Shown piece by piece: positions 17,688 to 26,681 of a stretch of 64,000 bases of DNA (positions are counted from its first letter, which is position 1; every line of letters starts with the position of its first letter). The stretch comes from UBA1366 sp047602575 (lineage in GTDB: Bacteria > Bacillota > Clostridia > Oscillospirales > Ruminococcaceae). A program made the translations under genes and the position numbers. Under the pieces are notes generated by a model that searched no databases, was not told where the DNA came from, and worked only from the letters and a program-made list of their open reading frames with translations. The DNA lies in contig JASGGY010000003.1 of the NCBI GenBank assembly GCA_047602575.1, forward strand, positions 124,001-188,000, in the 5' to 3' direction.

Positions 17688-17762
17688 GCTGCGAAACCGC
17701 CGTGTTCATACGGTGTTTGCTGTTATTTCTATACAAATTTCGTATTTGTTCGTAAATGGCGC

Positions 17763-17790
17763 TTGACATTCCGCACGGATTTGTTATAAT
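17763..17790 (+). promoter_or_regulatory. Promoter of RNase P RNA
   Basis: Consensus TTGACA (17763-17768) and TATAAT (17785-17790), 16 bases apart, ending 6 bases before the predicted 5' end of the RNA. Confidence 0.8.
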
Positions 17791-17796
17791 ATTTAA

Positions 17797-18142
17797 GTGA
17801 GCAAGCTATGCGATAGCGTGATCGTTCAGATCATGAGGAAAGTCCGGGCATCACAGAGCGGGGTAGCTGATAACGTCAGCCGAGGGCGACCTTAGGGCGA
17901 GTGCAGCAGAAAGATACCGCCGGCTTTACGCCGGTAAGGATGGAAAGGCGAGGTAAGAGCTCACCGGAGCGCGGGAGACCGCGCTGCCATGTAAACCCTA
18001 CCCGATGCAACATCAATGGTTTGCGCAGATTGCAACGTCTGCTCGACGGATCTGCGCTGATAGATGGCTCGAGCCGCGCGGCGACGCACGGCCTAGATAG
18101 ATTATCGCACACGACAGAACCCGGCTTACCGGCTTGGTCACA
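17797..18142 (+). ncRNA. rnpB: RNase P RNA, bacterial class A
   Basis: The catalytic RNA of RNase P, which cuts the 5' leader from pre-tRNAs. All conserved landmarks are present in order: GAGGAAAGTCCGGGC (CRI), ACAGAGCGG, TAGGGCGAGTGCAGCAGAAAG-type sequence, GGTAAGGATGGAAAGGCG, AACCCTACCCGATGCAA, and GATAGATTATCGC-ACGACAGAACCCGGCTTAC near the 3' end. The ends pair as helix P1 (GTGAGCAAGC with GCTTGGTCAC, one mismatch), which fixes the boundaries within a few bases. Length is about 346. The closing GGTCACACC may interact with tRNA CCA. Confidence 0.95.
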
Positions 18143-18179
18143 CCAAAGGGCGGCTTCGGCTTCCCTGACGAATCCTTCT

Positions 18180-18217
18180 CCGCGGGATTGTGCAGAAGCG
18201 CATACCGCGGTTTTTTT
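18180..18217 (+). terminator. Terminator of rnpB
   Basis: CCGCGG at 18180-18185 pairs with CCGCGG at 18205-18210, extended by an inner GTGC/GCGC stem, and is followed by seven T. Confidence 0.85.
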
Positions 18218-18413
18218 ATATGCATTCAACCGGAAATTACTGTTTTTATTCCTTGAAAATATGTACAAACAAAGAAATTATGACTATCAGTAGAATAATT
18301 CATAGCTGTTTTGTGGAAAATGGCTAATTTCCCGTTATAGCTTGCATTTATATTGATTATATGATACAATTAAGACAATACCGATGACTTAAAGGAAGAA
18401 GTGTGGTGATTTT

Positions 18414-20582
18414 TTGAATCGCTCCGGTAACATCGCGGCAAGAAGCCAGATTACGTCGGATATCCTCAAGCTTTTACAATACTCCGCGTATTTTGAGGAT
18501 TCCTGTAAGATCATACTCGAAAAAATAACAAATTTTTCCGAGGTTGATGTCGCATTTATTAATATTTTCGACGGCGACTCCGGCGTGCAATACGAGTGGA
18601 ACAGCAATCTGACCAAGCTTTGCACCGTGGAAACGGACATCTCCGAATTTGCCCATAACTATCCGAATATCATCGCGCGCATGGAAAATTTCGGAACGGT
18701 ATACCGCGACAAGCTCGGCGCGACCCGCGGCTGCGAGGAGGAAATCACGCGTTTCGGCTTCCCCGGTATGTTTATGTACGCCGTGCGCAACGACGCGGTC
18801 AACCGCGCTTACATCGGCGTTCTGAGCCTTGACCCCGAAAAAGTATGGGATAACGACGTCATCGCGCTGGTCTGCGACATGGCGCAGATCATTTCGGTTT
18901 TGATTTATAACAAAGAAGTCAATGATAAGCTGTCGCAAAGCAACCGCCTGTTCAAGAGCGTTTTGGACAACATTGACTCCTATGTGTTTGTTTCCGATCC
19001 GGCGACTAAGGAAATTATTTTCGCCAACCAGAAATTTGACGACAATTTCGGCGGAGCAACCATCGGAAAAGCCGCCGACGCGGTGGTGGGCATTTACAGC
19101 GACAATTACGACGACGATCATACCAGCGCGAACGGTGCCGTGACGTTTGATTATTACTGCAAAAACACCGGACAGTGGTTTGACATCTCGGAAGTTCTGA
19201 TCATGTGGGATGTTGACAAGCCCATGCGCCTGACCACGCTCAACGATATTTCCGACAAAATCGAATATGAAAAAGTCATCGAGAAGCAGGCTTTTTTTGA
19301 TCATCTGACCGAGCTTCCGAACCGCCGGCGCTTGGAAAAAGATTTCACCGAATTGTTTGAACAATCCAAAAATGCACACAGTGACAGCCATATTCTTTAT
19401 TTCGATCTCGATAATTTCAAAAACGTCAATGACAGTCTTGGGCATCATTATGGCGACGAGCTGTTGATTGTGATTGCGGACTATCTGCGCTCGCTACGTA
19501 CATACGGAGCGATTGCTTATCGCTTCGGCGGCGACGAGTTTCTTGTCATCCTCCCCCATTACGCAAAAATCGGCATCGACCGTTTCATTGATATGCTGCT
19601 CGAGCAGTTTCGCTCGGAATGGACGATTCACGACAACCAGTATTTTTGTACGATTTCCATGGGCGTGGTATCCTTCCCGAAGGACGGAAAGAGCCTGAAT
19701 GACCTGCTCAAATTCGCGGACATGGCGGTTTATCAGGTCAAGAAAAACGGCAGGGACGGCTGTTTCAAGTATAACCGCCAGATCGGCGATTCGGTTTCGC
19801 GCCGCATTGAACTCGAGCGCTGCATCCACATCGACATCGCGGGTGGATTTAAGAATTTCAGCGTCAATTATCAGCCCATCATCAACACCATTACCCGCGA
19901 GCTGGAGGGCTGCGAAGCCCTTCTGCGCTGGAAAACCGACGCGTTCGGCAACATTCCCCCGTCTGAATTCATCCCCATGGCGGAGGGGCTGGGCTACATC
20001 AACCGCCTGGGTGACTTCGTCATCCGGCAGGCATCCGAGCAGCTTAAAAAATGGTGCGACATGGGCAAAAACCTGAAGATGAACATCAACCTTTCCATCG
20101 GGCAGCTGGTGGAGGTCGATTTCATGGAGCGCCTGACGCAGATCATCAACGAGGTCGGCGCGCCGTTCGAGAACATCGTACTGGAAGTGACCGAGAGCCT
20201 TGCCATCAATGACATGAAAAAAATGAGCGAGCTGCTGCGGCGCATCAACAGCCTTGGCATCAAAATCGCCCTCGATGATTTCGGAACAGGCTATTCGAGC
20301 CTTAACTGCCTGAAGGAAATGCCGCTGAACACAATCAAAATCGACAAGTCCTTCATCGACGACATCGCCGAAAATCCCTCCACCGTCGTCTTTGTCAAAA
20401 CCATCATCAATCTTTCTCACGATTTAGAAATGCGCGTCTGCGCCGAGGGTGTGGAGTATAAGGAGCAATACGAGGTTCTCCGCAGCCTTGACACCGATGT
20501 GATTCAGGGATATCTGTTCGGCAGACCCATCAATGCCGAAGAATTTGAATCCCGCTGCGATTTCCAGACGATGATGGTGTAA
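18414..20582 (+). CDS. GGDEF-EAL protein (c-di-GMP cyclase/phosphodiesterase)
   Basis: 722 residues. An N-terminal GAF-like domain (about 10-165), a PAS-like domain (about 175-280, with FKSVLDNIDSYVFVSDPATKEIIFANQKF), GGDEF (about 290-450) and EAL (about 465-710) follow in order. The cyclase site FGGDEFLVIL and the DLDNFKNVNDSLGHHYGDELL metal site are intact. The EAL site is also intact (CEALLRW, NINLS, DDFGTGYSSL, KIDKSFID, AEGVE). Both making and breaking c-di-GMP are possible; the GAF/PAS input may decide. No membrane segment is seen, so it is likely cytosolic. Start TTG 18414 with a GTGGTGAT ribosome site; no better start was found. It is monocistronic. Confidence 0.9.
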   Translation: MNRSGNIAARSQITSDILKLLQYSAYFEDSCKIILEKITNFSEVDVAFINIFDGDSGVQYEWNSNLTKLCTVETDISEFAHNYPNIIARMENFGTVYRDKLGATRGCEEEITRFGFPGMFMYAVRNDAVNRAYIGVLSLDPEKVWDNDVIALVCDMAQIISVLIYNKEVNDKLSQSNRLFKSVLDNIDSYVFVSDPATKEIIFANQKFDDNFGGATIGKAADAVVGIYSDNYDDDHTSANGAVTFDYYCKNTGQWFDISEVLIMWDVDKPMRLTTLNDISDKIEYEKVIEKQAFFDHLTELPNRRRLEKDFTELFEQSKNAHSDSHILYFDLDNFKNVNDSLGHHYGDELLIVIADYLRSLRTYGAIAYRFGGDEFLVILPHYAKIGIDRFIDMLLEQFRSEWTIHDNQYFCTISMGVVSFPKDGKSLNDLLKFADMAVYQVKKNGRDGCFKYNRQIGDSVSRRIELERCIHIDIAGGFKNFSVNYQPIINTITRELEGCEALLRWKTDAFGNIPPSEFIPMAEGLGYINRLGDFVIRQASEQLKKWCDMGKNLKMNINLSIGQLVEVDFMERLTQIINEVGAPFENIVLEVTESLAINDMKKMSELLRRINSLGIKIALDDFGTGYSSLNCLKEMPLNTIKIDKSFIDDIAENPSTVVFVKTIINLSHDLEMRVCAEGVEYKEQYEVLRSLDTDVIQGYLFGRPINAEEFESRCDFQTMMV

Positions 20583-20694
20583 CAAAGCGTTGACGCAGGG
20601 GTGTTGCCCGCGCTGCCCGACAAGGCGGCACGAGCAGCACCATTTTTGCGGCGTTTAACTGTAAATGACGTGATTTATTTTGAGGAAAAATGAA

Positions 20695-21816
20695 ATGATT
20701 TATCTGGATTACGCGGCGCACACGGCGGCGGACAAGCTGGTGACGGAAGCCTTCTGCGGCGCGGATTGGATCGGCAACCCGAATTCCGCCCACGTAGCCG
20801 GACGGGCGGCAAAACACGCGATCGACGCGGCGACGGCGGAAATTGCCACACTGCTCGGCGCAAAGCCCAACGAGATCATCCATACCTCCGGCGCAAGCGA
20901 AGCGAACAACACGGCGATCAAGGGCTTTATCCGCGCCGGACGGCACACAGGAAAGCACATCATCTCGTCGGTGCTCGAACATTCCTCCGTCAGCGGCGTG
21001 CTGAGCCGGCTGCAGGAGCAGGGCTGCGAGGTCGAGCTGGTGCGGATCACAAGCGATGGAAAAATCGACCTTGCGCATCTGGCGGAGCTGCTGCGGCAGG
21101 ACACAGTGCTTGTGACGGTGAGCGCGGTGGACAGCGAGCTTGGCAGCATCCAACCGGTGGAAGAAATCACACAGCTGATCAAGGCATACCCCGACTGCCG
21201 CCTGCACGTGGACGCGACACAGGCGATCGGCAAGCTTGCCTTTGACTGCGCGGGTGCGGATTCCGTGAGCTTCTCCGCACATAAGTTTTACGGCATCACC
21301 GGCGCGGGCGTTCTGTTCCTGCGGGAAAACCGCATCATCGAGCCGCTGATTCACGGCGGAGCCAGCACCACCCTCTACCGCAGCGGCACACCCGCCGTCG
21401 CGCTCGCAGTGTCGACAGCGAAAGCGCTTTCGCTCGCCGTGAACAACCAAAGCGCGCGCACCACTGCTGTGGAAGCGCTCGCACGCACCCTGCGCGGGCG
21501 GCTGGCAGGCTACAAAAACGTGCGGTTCAACTCCCCTGCCGACGGAGTTCCCCACATCTTAAACCTCAGCGTCGCCGGCATCAAGGGCGCTGATTTCCAG
21601 AAAAAGCTTGATGAGCGCGGGGTTTGCGTTTCCGTAAAAAGCGCCTGCTCCGCCGAGCAAACACCGTCAAGAGCGGTGTTTGCCGTCAGTCACGACCGGA
21701 AGAACGCGCTTTGCTCATGGCGGATCAGCTTATCCCATCTGACCGGCGCGGACGAACTAGAGGAATTTATGATCCAATTTGATCAGATTTATAAGGAGCT
21801 GTACCCGCATGCGTGA
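20695..21816 (+). CDS. Cysteine desulfurase (NifS/IscS-like)
   Basis: 373 residues of fold-type I PLP enzymes. The N-terminus is MIYLDYAAHTAADKLV, the PLP His/Ser region is HTSGASEANNTAIKG, the Schiff-base Lys is in SVSFSAHKFYGITGAG (about 205), and the persulfide Cys is in VSVKSACSAEQTPSRAV (about 320). It takes sulfur from cysteine as enzyme-bound persulfide. The following gene, a TtcA-type tRNA thiolase, overlaps it by 8 bases, so this desulfurase probably feeds tRNA thiolation. ATG 20695 follows GAGG by eight bases. It is somewhat shorter than IscS (about 400). Confidence 0.88.
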   Translation: MIYLDYAAHTAADKLVTEAFCGADWIGNPNSAHVAGRAAKHAIDAATAEIATLLGAKPNEIIHTSGASEANNTAIKGFIRAGRHTGKHIISSVLEHSSVSGVLSRLQEQGCEVELVRITSDGKIDLAHLAELLRQDTVLVTVSAVDSELGSIQPVEEITQLIKAYPDCRLHVDATQAIGKLAFDCAGADSVSFSAHKFYGITGAGVLFLRENRIIEPLIHGGASTTLYRSGTPAVALAVSTAKALSLAVNNQSARTTAVEALARTLRGRLAGYKNVRFNSPADGVPHILNLSVAGIKGADFQKKLDERGVCVSVKSACSAEQTPSRAVFAVSHDRKNALCSWRISLSHLTGADELEEFMIQFDQIYKELYPHA

Positions 21817-22675
21817 CTTGCAGAAAAGCGAACTGGTGGAGCGGAGCATTTCAAAAACATACCGCAAAAGCATCTGGAATCCGTTTATCCGCGCGGTGAA
21901 GAACTATGCGCTGGTTACGGAAAACGACCGCATCGCCGTGTGCGTTTCCGGCGGGAAGGACTCGATGCTGATGGCGATGCTGATGGGGCAGCTGCAGAAG
22001 TTCAGCCCGGTGAAATTCGAGGTGGTAAACCTTGTGATGGATCCTGGCTACAATGCGGTGAATCTGCAGAAAATCCTCTCCAACGCGCAGCTGCTCAACC
22101 TGCCGGTGACGGTGTTTGAAACCAATATTTTCGATATCGCCAACAATTCGGAGAAGTCGCCCTGTTATCTCTGCGCGCGGATGCGCAGGGGGCATCTTTA
22201 CGCGAAAGCAAAGGAGCTTGGCTGCAACAAAATCGCACTCGGGCATCACATGAGCGACGTCATCGAAACCACCCTCATGGGCATGATGTACGGCGCGCAG
22301 GTGCAGGGCATGCTGCCGCGGCTCAAAAGCACGAACTTTGACGGAATGGAGCTGATCCGCCCGCTGTACTGCATTCTCGAGGACGACATCATCGCGTGGC
22401 GGAATTACAACGAGCTGGAGTTCATCCAGTGCGCATGCCGGTTCACCGAAAGCTGCACCATGTGCGACAACGGGGGCGGCGGCTCGAAGCGGCAGGAAAT
22501 CAAGCAGCTCATCAAGCGCATCAAGCGCGACAATCCCGCCGTGGAAACCAACCTCTTCAACAGCATCCACAAGGTGCAGGTTGACACGCTGGTCGGCTAT
22601 AAGCTGCACGGCAAGGCGCATTCGTTCCTTGAGCGGTTTAACGACGCGCAGAGTGAAATCGTAGATGAAACATAA
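21809..22675 (+). CDS. TtcA-like tRNA 2-thiocytidine/PP-loop sulfur transferase
   Basis: 288 residues of the PP-loop ATPase family. The ATP motif is VCVSGGKDSMLMAML (about 50). Two Cys motifs are CYLCARMRRG (about 122-131) and ESCTMCDNGGGG (near 220), in line with a [4Fe-4S] cluster as in TtcA/TtuA. It probably adenylates a cytidine (or uridine) in tRNA and replaces oxygen by sulfur. The gene starts inside the end of the cysteine desulfurase (ATG 21809, desulfurase stop at 21816), so the two are translationally coupled. The position modified in tRNA is not known. Confidence 0.85.
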   Translation: MRDLQKSELVERSISKTYRKSIWNPFIRAVKNYALVTENDRIAVCVSGGKDSMLMAMLMGQLQKFSPVKFEVVNLVMDPGYNAVNLQKILSNAQLLNLPVTVFETNIFDIANNSEKSPCYLCARMRRGHLYAKAKELGCNKIALGHHMSDVIETTLMGMMYGAQVQGMLPRLKSTNFDGMELIRPLYCILEDDIIAWRNYNELEFIQCACRFTESCTMCDNGGGGSKRQEIKQLIKRIKRDNPAVETNLFNSIHKVQVDTLVGYKLHGKAHSFLERFNDAQSEIVDET

Positions 22676-22820
22676 AAAATTGCAAACCGAAGAAAGTTGT
22701 ATCACGCAAAGCATGATGATTCGCCACAGAATAAACAGCACAAAAAGCACTCCTATGGCAAGATAATAAGTTTTAAGTGATATACTGGCATCTTATTTTG
22801 TGAGGTGTACTGATAATCCT

Positions 22821-22858
22821 GGTCACTGTGGAGTCGTATCTCTCCAGTGACCTTTTTA
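22821..22858 (+). terminator. Terminator after the thiolation operon
   Basis: GGTCACTG-GAG and CTC-CAGTGACC pair in a long stem followed by TTTTTATT. The rest of 22676-22907 holds no gene that I can see. Confidence 0.9.
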
Positions 22859-22907
22859 TTGCACTTTGCTTCTTTGATTGTACGCAACACATGATTTCTG
22901 CATTCTC

Positions 22908-22936
22908 TTGACAGGGCAACAGAAATCCGATATACT
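22908..22936 (+). promoter_or_regulatory. Promoter of small membrane protein gene
   Basis: TTGACA (22908-22913), 17-base spacer, TATACT (22931-22936). Confidence 0.75.
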
Positions 22937-22972
22937 GAAGCTACAAGTTCAATTGTGGAAGGAGCAATACTG

Positions 22973-23458
22973 ATGAAAATCAGAAGTATATTTTTTATGC
23001 TCTCCTTTATTTCATACTTTTTTTTATTAATTGCATCTCCTCATATCACTGCATGTACTTGGGCTGACTTATGTTTATATGGTTTTTTTGCAGCGGTAAT
23101 ATATCAACTTTTATACATCGTAATTTTACGTAAGAAAGACCATGTAAGTCAGGGGCGGAGTATTGCAAGAACATTTTTATTTGCATTCTTTGCCGCAAGC
23201 TGCCATATCGCGATGTATTATATTGACAGATATGTAAACGGCTATTCAGAATATACTTTTTTAATGCATGAAAAAATTACAACCTATTACGGATTAGAAG
23301 CCTGGAAACATGATACATTTGCAAATTATATAGATACTCCCCTCTTTATTTTCTTTACAATATACGAGATCACATATTTTTCAATCAGTAAAAAACGAAA
23401 AAGAAAAGCTGCTGATCTTTCAATATCGCAACAGTATGAGCAGTCCGATCATAAGTGA
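22973..23458 (+). CDS. Four-helix membrane protein, unknown
   Basis: 161 residues, not recognised. Hydrophobic segments lie at about 4-24, 36-54, 67-85 and 127-142, with a Lys/Arg-rich C-terminal tail (SKKRKRKAAD). ATG 22973 follows GGAAGGAG by 7 bases; a GTG at 22955 would overlap that site. It is AT-rich compared with the genes before it and marks the start of the low-GC part of the window. A strong promoter precedes it. It may be an acquired gene; no role can be given. Confidence 0.7.
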   Translation: MKIRSIFFMLSFISYFFLLIASPHITACTWADLCLYGFFAAVIYQLLYIVILRKKDHVSQGRSIARTFLFAFFAASCHIAMYYIDRYVNGYSEYTFLMHEKITTYYGLEAWKHDTFANYIDTPLFIFFTIYEITYFSISKKRKRKAADLSISQQYEQSDHK

Positions 23459-23488
23459 TCGAGCTGCAAATTTTCCGTATAAGCTTTT

Positions 23489-23563
23489 GAAGATGCCTAC
23501 GCACATCAGATTATCCCAGACGATTACAAGGATGACGGCTACAAATCCATTTACGAGAAATAA
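23489..23563 (+). pseudogene. 3' remnant of an unidentified gene
   Basis: An in-frame tail (EDAYAHQIIPDDYKDDGYKSIYEK, written here as one short run ending at TAA 23561) stands directly before a terminator and has no start. It looks like the last codons of a deleted gene. Confidence 0.4.
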
Positions 23564-23567
23564 CAAA

Positions 23568-23601
23568 AACGGACGCTACACCTCAAGGTAGCGTCCGTTT
23601 C
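23568..23601 (+). terminator. Long perfect hairpin after the gene remnant
   Basis: AACGGACGCTAC pairs with GTAGCGTCCGTT around an 8-base loop; a short T-run follows. Confidence 0.7.
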
Positions 23602-23643
23602 CTATTGTTCAGTTCGCCCTATCCCTGATAAGCCGCGCCGATT

Positions 23644-23670
23644 GCAATCGCTTTCAGATTGCTTTTTTTT
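23644..23670 (+). terminator. Second terminator-like hairpin
   Basis: GCAATC / GATTGC stem followed by eight T. Between it and the YtaF gene (23671-23869) I see no gene and no yybP-ykoY riboswitch motif. Confidence 0.5.
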
Positions 23671-23869
23671 ATTTGCGTCTGTGCTGATGCAAAGCCATTC
23701 CTTTTGCATTCCATCACAGACTTGATTCGTATCATTAAACACCGATCGTCGTGATTTGCCATTTTACTCCGGCAAGAGGAGCATTCCGATCATTTCGTAT
23801 ACAAATCTCCAGACACCTACCACAGGGTTCCGCATATGATAAGTTAAGACTTTTTGAAAGGATTCACTT

Positions 23870-24502
23870 ATGCTGTTCTTAATATTATTATCACTGTCAT
23901 TAAGTTTAGACTCACTTGCCGTTTCAGCGGCACACGCATTGAAGGCAACCCGAATCCCTTTGCCTTCTAAGCTGGTTATCGCATTGATCTCCATGCTGCT
24001 TTTCGGCAGTGCTGTTTTTTTAGGAGAAAAAGCATCAACATTTTTTAGTCCGCATGCTACAAAAATCATCGGCATCATTTTAATGCTGCTGATCTGTACC
24101 TGGATGCTGCTGCAAGTACTGCTGAACAAGAATAAGCATGAAGAACCCAAAACAATCCTGCATTTTTCTATGAAATCACTGGGTCTGACATTCCAGATTA
24201 TCAGAAATCCATTGTTAAGCGATATGGATCACTCCCACTCGATCAGTCCCATTGAAGCCGTTTTTTTAGGGTTAGCGCTTTCAATCGATTCAATCAGTGT
24301 CGGCATCGGCTATTCACTGATTGGTTCTGTAAACATTTTAGCACCCGTTTTTGTTGGCGTATTTCAGCTTGCATTTCTTTATCTCGGCGAAATCATCGGC
24401 AATCGCGTGACAAGGTTTAAAAACATGAATACCGATTACCTGCAGTTGATCTCAGTCGCCGTGATGTTTATCCTTTTGATTCTAAGAGTCATTAATTGTT
24501 GA
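23870..24502 (+). CDS. ytaF: Sporulation membrane protein YtaF
   Basis: 210 residues, six hydrophobic helices in two related halves (SLSLDSLAVSAAHALKA in the first; SPIEAVFLGLALSIDSISVGIGYSL in the second), as in the MntP/LysE-like transporter group. The middle loop (GLTFQIIRNPLLSDMDHSHSISPIEA) matches YtaF rather than MntP. YtaF belongs to the sporulation gene set of Bacilli and Clostridia, with an uncertain transport role. The acid residues in helices 1 and 4 could carry cation. AAAGGA lies 8 bases before ATG 23870. Confidence 0.82.
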   Translation: MLFLILLSLSLSLDSLAVSAAHALKATRIPLPSKLVIALISMLLFGSAVFLGEKASTFFSPHATKIIGIILMLLICTWMLLQVLLNKNKHEEPKTILHFSMKSLGLTFQIIRNPLLSDMDHSHSISPIEAVFLGLALSIDSISVGIGYSLIGSVNILAPVFVGVFQLAFLYLGEIIGNRVTRFKNMNTDYLQLISVAVMFILLILRVINC

Positions 24503-24659
24503 ATTGCATCGCCTGATGACGTTTAGAAAGCACACAATGCAGCTGTTATATATTGACGAACATTGTATACCGCATTCTCAAAGTGTAAGATTTCATCTTT
24601 CAACCAGTGATTAGAACGGTTCGAGAATATCACTGTTGAAAATAATTATCAAAATATAG

Positions 24660-24688
24660 TTGCAATTACATAGATTTTATGGTATGAT
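24660..24688 (+). promoter_or_regulatory. Promoter of the Imm51-like gene
   Basis: TTGCAA (24660-24665), 17-base spacer, TATGAT (24683-24688). The stretch 24503-24659 has no gene. Confidence 0.6.
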
Positions 24689-24724
24689 TTAACTTACAAT
24701 ATGATTGATTGGGAGGACTACCAG

Positions 24725-25084
24725 ATGGAAGGATATGTAATCGTTGACAGGGTCGAGGAGCAGATTCAGGTATGTTTTTACATCGAAAATGACAAACCTT
24801 TTTCGATTGGCGAAAAAATGGGTGAGATCAATGAAGATGCGTATATGAACGGATATAACTGGGAAGCATTTTTCAATTACTATCTCGCGAAAAATGCCCC
24901 GGACGTGCTTGACGGAATGGATTCTGATCCCGAGGCAGGATTATATGCCGCTTATTATGATTACACTCCCGAAAATGAAGCGAAAGCAGAAAAATTTGCG
25001 TCAATTATTACATCGCTGATCGAAAATCCGGACGAACTTTTCCGCATAATCCGAGATGAGGGCGATGAGATTGAATGGGACTAG
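24725..25084 (+). CDS. Imm51-like immunity-type protein
   Basis: 119 residues, very acidic. The central NGYNWEAFFNYYLAKNAPDVLDGMDSDPEAGLYAAYY resembles the immunity protein 51 family, whose members neutralise polymorphic toxin domains. No toxin gene is adjacent, so it could be an orphan protective gene. ATG 24725 follows GGGAGG by nine bases; the frame's earlier ATG at 24701 has no ribosome site. The match is by eye and should be treated as tentative. Confidence 0.5.
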   Translation: MEGYVIVDRVEEQIQVCFYIENDKPFSIGEKMGEINEDAYMNGYNWEAFFNYYLAKNAPDVLDGMDSDPEAGLYAAYYDYTPENEAKAEKFASIITSLIENPDELFRIIRDEGDEIEWD

Positions 25085-25138
25085 AACAGTCCTGCCGGTT
25101 ATTTGGATCAGATCATAAGTATAATCAAATAAAAACAC

Positions 25139-25180
25139 GAGCAGTCCGATGCATTGTAATCAGGCTGCTCTTTTGCTTTT
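25139..25180 (+). terminator. Terminator after the Imm51-like gene
   Basis: GAGCAG-CC / GG-CTGCTC stem followed by TTTTGCTTTTTTT. From here to 25396 there is no gene. Confidence 0.75.
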
Positions 25181-25396
25181 TTTACAATATGCTGCATATA
25201 CCGCGGTGTTGTCAGGCTGAAAATCAGGAATCAGAACAAATGGCTGGTGCCGCCCGCTCAAACATCCTGTGCTGTGTTAATCCATTTTGTGCTTGATATC
25301 TTCACATACAGCAGCACGCTAATTGGCTTTCATTCCCGTTTTAAGGCTTGGAAATAACCTCTCAGCTCAAATGAATGACCTGTTACTGCTTTTGTA

Positions 25397-25425
25397 TTTA
25401 CAAATAAGAAATAATGATTTATAAT
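25397..25425 (+). promoter_or_regulatory. Promoter of the lytTR-liaF-ABC operon
   Basis: TTTACA (25397-25402), 17 bases, TATAAT (25420-25425), just upstream of a strong GGAGGTGA ribosome site. Confidence 0.7.
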
Positions 25426-25447
25426 AAATTTGTTGGAGGTGAAGTGA

Positions 25448-25912
25448 TTGAAAATACGAATTGAAATTGATGAAGGAGTTGAGGAGGATGAAGTAATCAT
25501 CCGTTGCCGGGAGCTTACGAACGATATTCAGAAGATACAAAATTCGATTCTTGAACATTCATCCCAAACGAACTTGATTTTCTATAAAAATCTTACTGAA
25601 TACTTTTTGCCAATGAATTCTGTTCTATTTTTCGAAACATCCGAAAAAGGGATTGACGCGCATACACCCGATGATGTATATCAGATAAAAAATAAGCTAT
25701 ATGAATTAGAAGAAATTCTCCCGAATCACTTTGTGAGGGTTTCAAAATCGACCATTTTAAATGTAAATCATATTTATTCCATTGAGAAAAATATCACTTC
25801 TGCCAGCGTCGTACAATTTAACCGGACACATAAGCAGGTCTATGTGTCAAGAAACTATTATAAGATTTTAAAACAGAAATTACATGAAAGGAGAAATTAT
25901 TATGAAGCATAA
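25448..25912 (+). CDS. LytTR-domain DNA-binding regulator
   Basis: 154 residues. The N-terminal 45 residues are a short helical/beta region without a receiver domain. The C-terminal about 100 residues are a LytTR domain (SVLFFETSEKGIDAHTPDDVYQIKNKLYELEEILPNHFVRVSKSTILNVNHI). Stand-alone LytTR proteins often regulate themselves and a linked membrane partner. The next gene, a LiaF-like membrane protein, overlaps it by 11 bases. Start TTG 25448 follows GGAGGTGA by five bases. LytTR proteins bind direct repeats about 21 bp apart; one such repeat is seen in this window at 45258-45287. Confidence 0.85.
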   Translation: MKIRIEIDEGVEEDEVIIRCRELTNDIQKIQNSILEHSSQTNLIFYKNLTEYFLPMNSVLFFETSEKGIDAHTPDDVYQIKNKLYELEEILPNHFVRVSKSTILNVNHIYSIEKNITSASVVQFNRTHKQVYVSRNYYKILKQKLHERRNYYEA

Positions 25913-26606
25913 AAATGTATTTTGGGGGTTATTTTTCATTTTGTCAGCGACATTAATTATTTTGAACCAGTTTGATGTGCTGATTGGAGTAAGTATTTTC
26001 AAGTTGATCATTTCATTGTTCTTACTGCCGGTGATCTTCAAAAGCATAAAGCATCTGTTTTTCGCCGGAGTATTGTTCCCTCTTGCATTTATCGGAATTA
26101 TATTCGCAGAACCACTCGGTATTGAAAATCTGACACCATGGCCGATTCTTGGCGTGGCATTGTTTTTAAGTATTGGATTATCGTTCATGTTTCCTAATAA
26201 ACATAAATCTGAATTCGAAAATTGTTTCCATGGCCATCACGAACAGAATTGGCAAAGCGAATCTTCAGATGACAGCGAAGTGAATGTTTACCTGAAGTTT
26301 GGCGGCTGCAGCAAATACATCAATTCCAAAAATCTTAAAAAGGTTCATATCGACTGTAAATTTGGCGGAACAAAAATATTCTTTGATAATTCCGATATTG
26401 ACGGCAATGAGGCAGTGATTGATGTGGTTGCACAATTTGCAGGCGTCGAGCTGTATGTGCCAAAAAATTGGATTGTGAAAAGCGAAGCCGATTGTATGCT
26501 CGGAGGAATTGAGGAAAAGGGTATCCGAAATTCCGGTTCGGTCGAAAAAGCCTTGATTTTAAAAGGTAAAATAAGATTTGCGGGAATCAGTATCATATAT
26601 ATTTAG
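25902..26606 (+). CDS. LiaF-like cell-envelope stress membrane protein
   Basis: 234 residues. Four hydrophobic segments fill the first 105 residues, followed by a His/Glu-rich linker (ENCFHGHHEQNWQ). The C-terminal beta-helical domain (about 130-230, VNVYLKFGGCSKYINSKNL...CKFGGTKIFFDN...VAQFAGVELYVPKNW) is of the LiaF/DUF2154 type. LiaF proteins restrain envelope-stress signalling in other Firmicutes. Here it likely acts as the membrane partner of the LytTR regulator. ATG 25902 follows AAAGGAG. Confidence 0.8.
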   Translation: MKHKNVFWGLFFILSATLIILNQFDVLIGVSIFKLIISLFLLPVIFKSIKHLFFAGVLFPLAFIGIIFAEPLGIENLTPWPILGVALFLSIGLSFMFPNKHKSEFENCFHGHHEQNWQSESSDDSEVNVYLKFGGCSKYINSKNLKKVHIDCKFGGTKIFFDNSDIDGNEAVIDVVAQFAGVELYVPKNWIVKSEADCMLGGIEEKGIRNSGSVEKALILKGKIRFAGISIIYI

Positions 26607-26681
26607 GAATGCAGCAAACTTGTAATAGGGATTTCAAGACTTATCGCATGACAGAATATATTATAATAGGAGTGAATGAAC

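Noticed and set aside
17876..18293. Protein-coding frames on both strands near 18 kb
   Set aside because: They lie in the RNase P RNA, whose conserved sequences account for the region.
23671..23869. Manganese (yybP-ykoY) riboswitch upstream of the MntP/YtaF-like gene
   Set aside because: None of the conserved loop motifs of that riboswitch can be found, and the protein fits YtaF better than MntP.
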